Origin: an uncultured Oscillospiraceae bacterium
GTDB lineage: Bacteria > Bacillota > Clostridia > Oscillospirales > Ruminococcaceae
Direction: 5' to 3'
DNA length: 5,613 bases
Assembly (NCBI GenBank): GCA_934527255.1
Contig: CAKTAM010000116.1
Location: forward strand, 1 to 5,613
Shown: positions 5,035-5,613 of the stretch, piece after piece
How the letters are laid out: every line of letters starts with the position of its first letter
Position numbering within the stretch: the first letter of the stretch is position 1
The notes under the pieces: generated by a model
What the model saw: the letters and a program-made list of their open reading frames with translations, nothing else
Databases searched by the model: none
What the model was told of the DNA's origin: nothing
Program-made: the position numbers and the translations under genes

Positions 5035-5613
5035 ATGATTTATCGCAAGTGGCAGGTTCCAACGCCGGATGAGGCGCAGGTGCGCACGTTGGCACAGCAG
5101 CTGGGCATTTCGCCGTTGGTGGCCGAGGTGCTGGCCGGGCGCGGCTGCACGGACGCAGCGCAGGCAGCACAGCTGTTGGGCGAGGGCGAGACCCTGTCAG
5201 ACCCGATGCTGCTGCAGGATATGCAGCCGTTGGTGCAGCGCGTGCACCGCGCGGTAGATAACGGCGAAAAAATTGTGATCTATGGCGATTATGATGTGGA
5301 TGGCGTAACGGCAACGGCGCTGATGCTCTCCTATCTGGAGTCCATCGGCGCAACTGTTTTTTATAAGCTGCCCAGCAGAGAGGGCGACGGCTACGGCCTG
5401 AACCGGGATGTGATCGACCTGCTGGTGCGCAAAAAGGTGCAGCTGCTGCTGACGGTGGATAACGGCATATCCGCTGTGGAGGAAACGGCCTATGCAGCCG
5501 AAAAGGGCCTTGACGTGCTGATCACCGACCACCATCTTCCGCCGCCGCAGCTGCCGCAGGCATTGGCGGTCGTTGATCCGCTGCGGGCGGATGATACCAG
5601 CCCGGCAAAGAAC
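5035..5613 (+). CDS. recJ: Single-stranded-DNA 5'-3' exonuclease RecJ, 3' end missing
   Basis: RecJ degrades single-stranded DNA 5' to 3' in recombinational repair (RecF pathway) and mismatch repair. The first 193 residues are present and the frame stays open to the last base of the window. After an N-terminal segment typical of RecJ (MIYRKWQVPTPDE, then a helical stretch to about 60), the DHH-family phosphoesterase motifs appear in order: motif I YGDYDVDGVTATAL at 83–96 with metal-binding Asp85, Asp87 and Asp89; motif II TVDNGIS at 140–146 with Asp142; motif III ITDHHLP at 163–169 with Asp165, His166 and His167. The closing VVDPLRADDTSP resembles clostridial RecJ proteins (from memory). All visible catalytic residues are intact. 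The DHHA1 and OB-like parts lie beyond the window; whether the protein is full length, or a longer clostridial form, cannot be judged here. It is probably transcribed apart from the upstream operon. Confidence 0.95.
   Translation, partial: MIYRKWQVPTPDEAQVRTLAQQLGISPLVAEVLAGRGCTDAAQAAQLLGEGETLSDPMLLQDMQPLVQRVHRAVDNGEKIVIYGDYDVDGVTATALMLSYLESIGATVFYKLPSREGDGYGLNRDVIDLLVRKKVQLLLTVDNGISAVEETAYAAEKGLDVLITDHHLPPPQLPQALAVVDPLRADDTSPAKN

Overview
The window is a compact, G+C-rich stretch of chromosome with every recognisable gene on the + strand. The cdaA–cdaR pair is a Bacillota signature. High G+C, clostridial-looking RecJ and COG2509 proteins and an IspD–IspF fusion suggest a gut-type clostridium of the Oscillospiraceae/Ruminococcaceae kind (inference; no rRNA or marker tree is available here).

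Layout: (1) 1–723, the 3' part of a bifunctional ispDF gene: the C-terminal end of IspD fused to a complete IspF, both of the MEP isoprenoid pathway. (2) 724–808, a short gap with an inverted repeat that reaches the ribosome binding site of the next gene. (3) 809–1867, cdaA, a membrane diadenylate cyclase that makes c-di-AMP and carries a long, probably disordered acidic tail. (4) 1864–3159, cdaR, its membrane-anchored YbbR-repeat regulator, overlapping cdaA by ATGA. (5) 3149–4750, an uncharacterised COG2509-type FAD-dependent dehydrogenase that overlaps or abuts cdaR. (6) 4751–5034, a 284-base non-coding gap with small inverted and direct repeats, an AT-rich block and two weak promoter candidates. 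(7) 5035–5613, the 5' part of recJ, the single-strand-specific 5'-3' exonuclease, running off the end.

Genes 2–4 look like one translationally coupled unit, with ispDF possibly upstream in the same transcript; recJ probably has its own promoter. CdaA and CdaR work together at the membrane to set c-di-AMP levels, which control potassium/osmolyte balance and cell-wall homeostasis. In many Bacillota glmM follows cdaR; here the flavoprotein occupies that place and no glmM is in the window.

This is mostly housekeeping sequence. I see no mobile element, CRISPR array, tRNA, rRNA or defence system, and no convincing unknown system. The points most worth following are the conserved-looking c-di-AMP/flavoprotein neighbourhood, the CdaA tail, the IspDF fusion in a Bacillota context and the structured gap before recJ.
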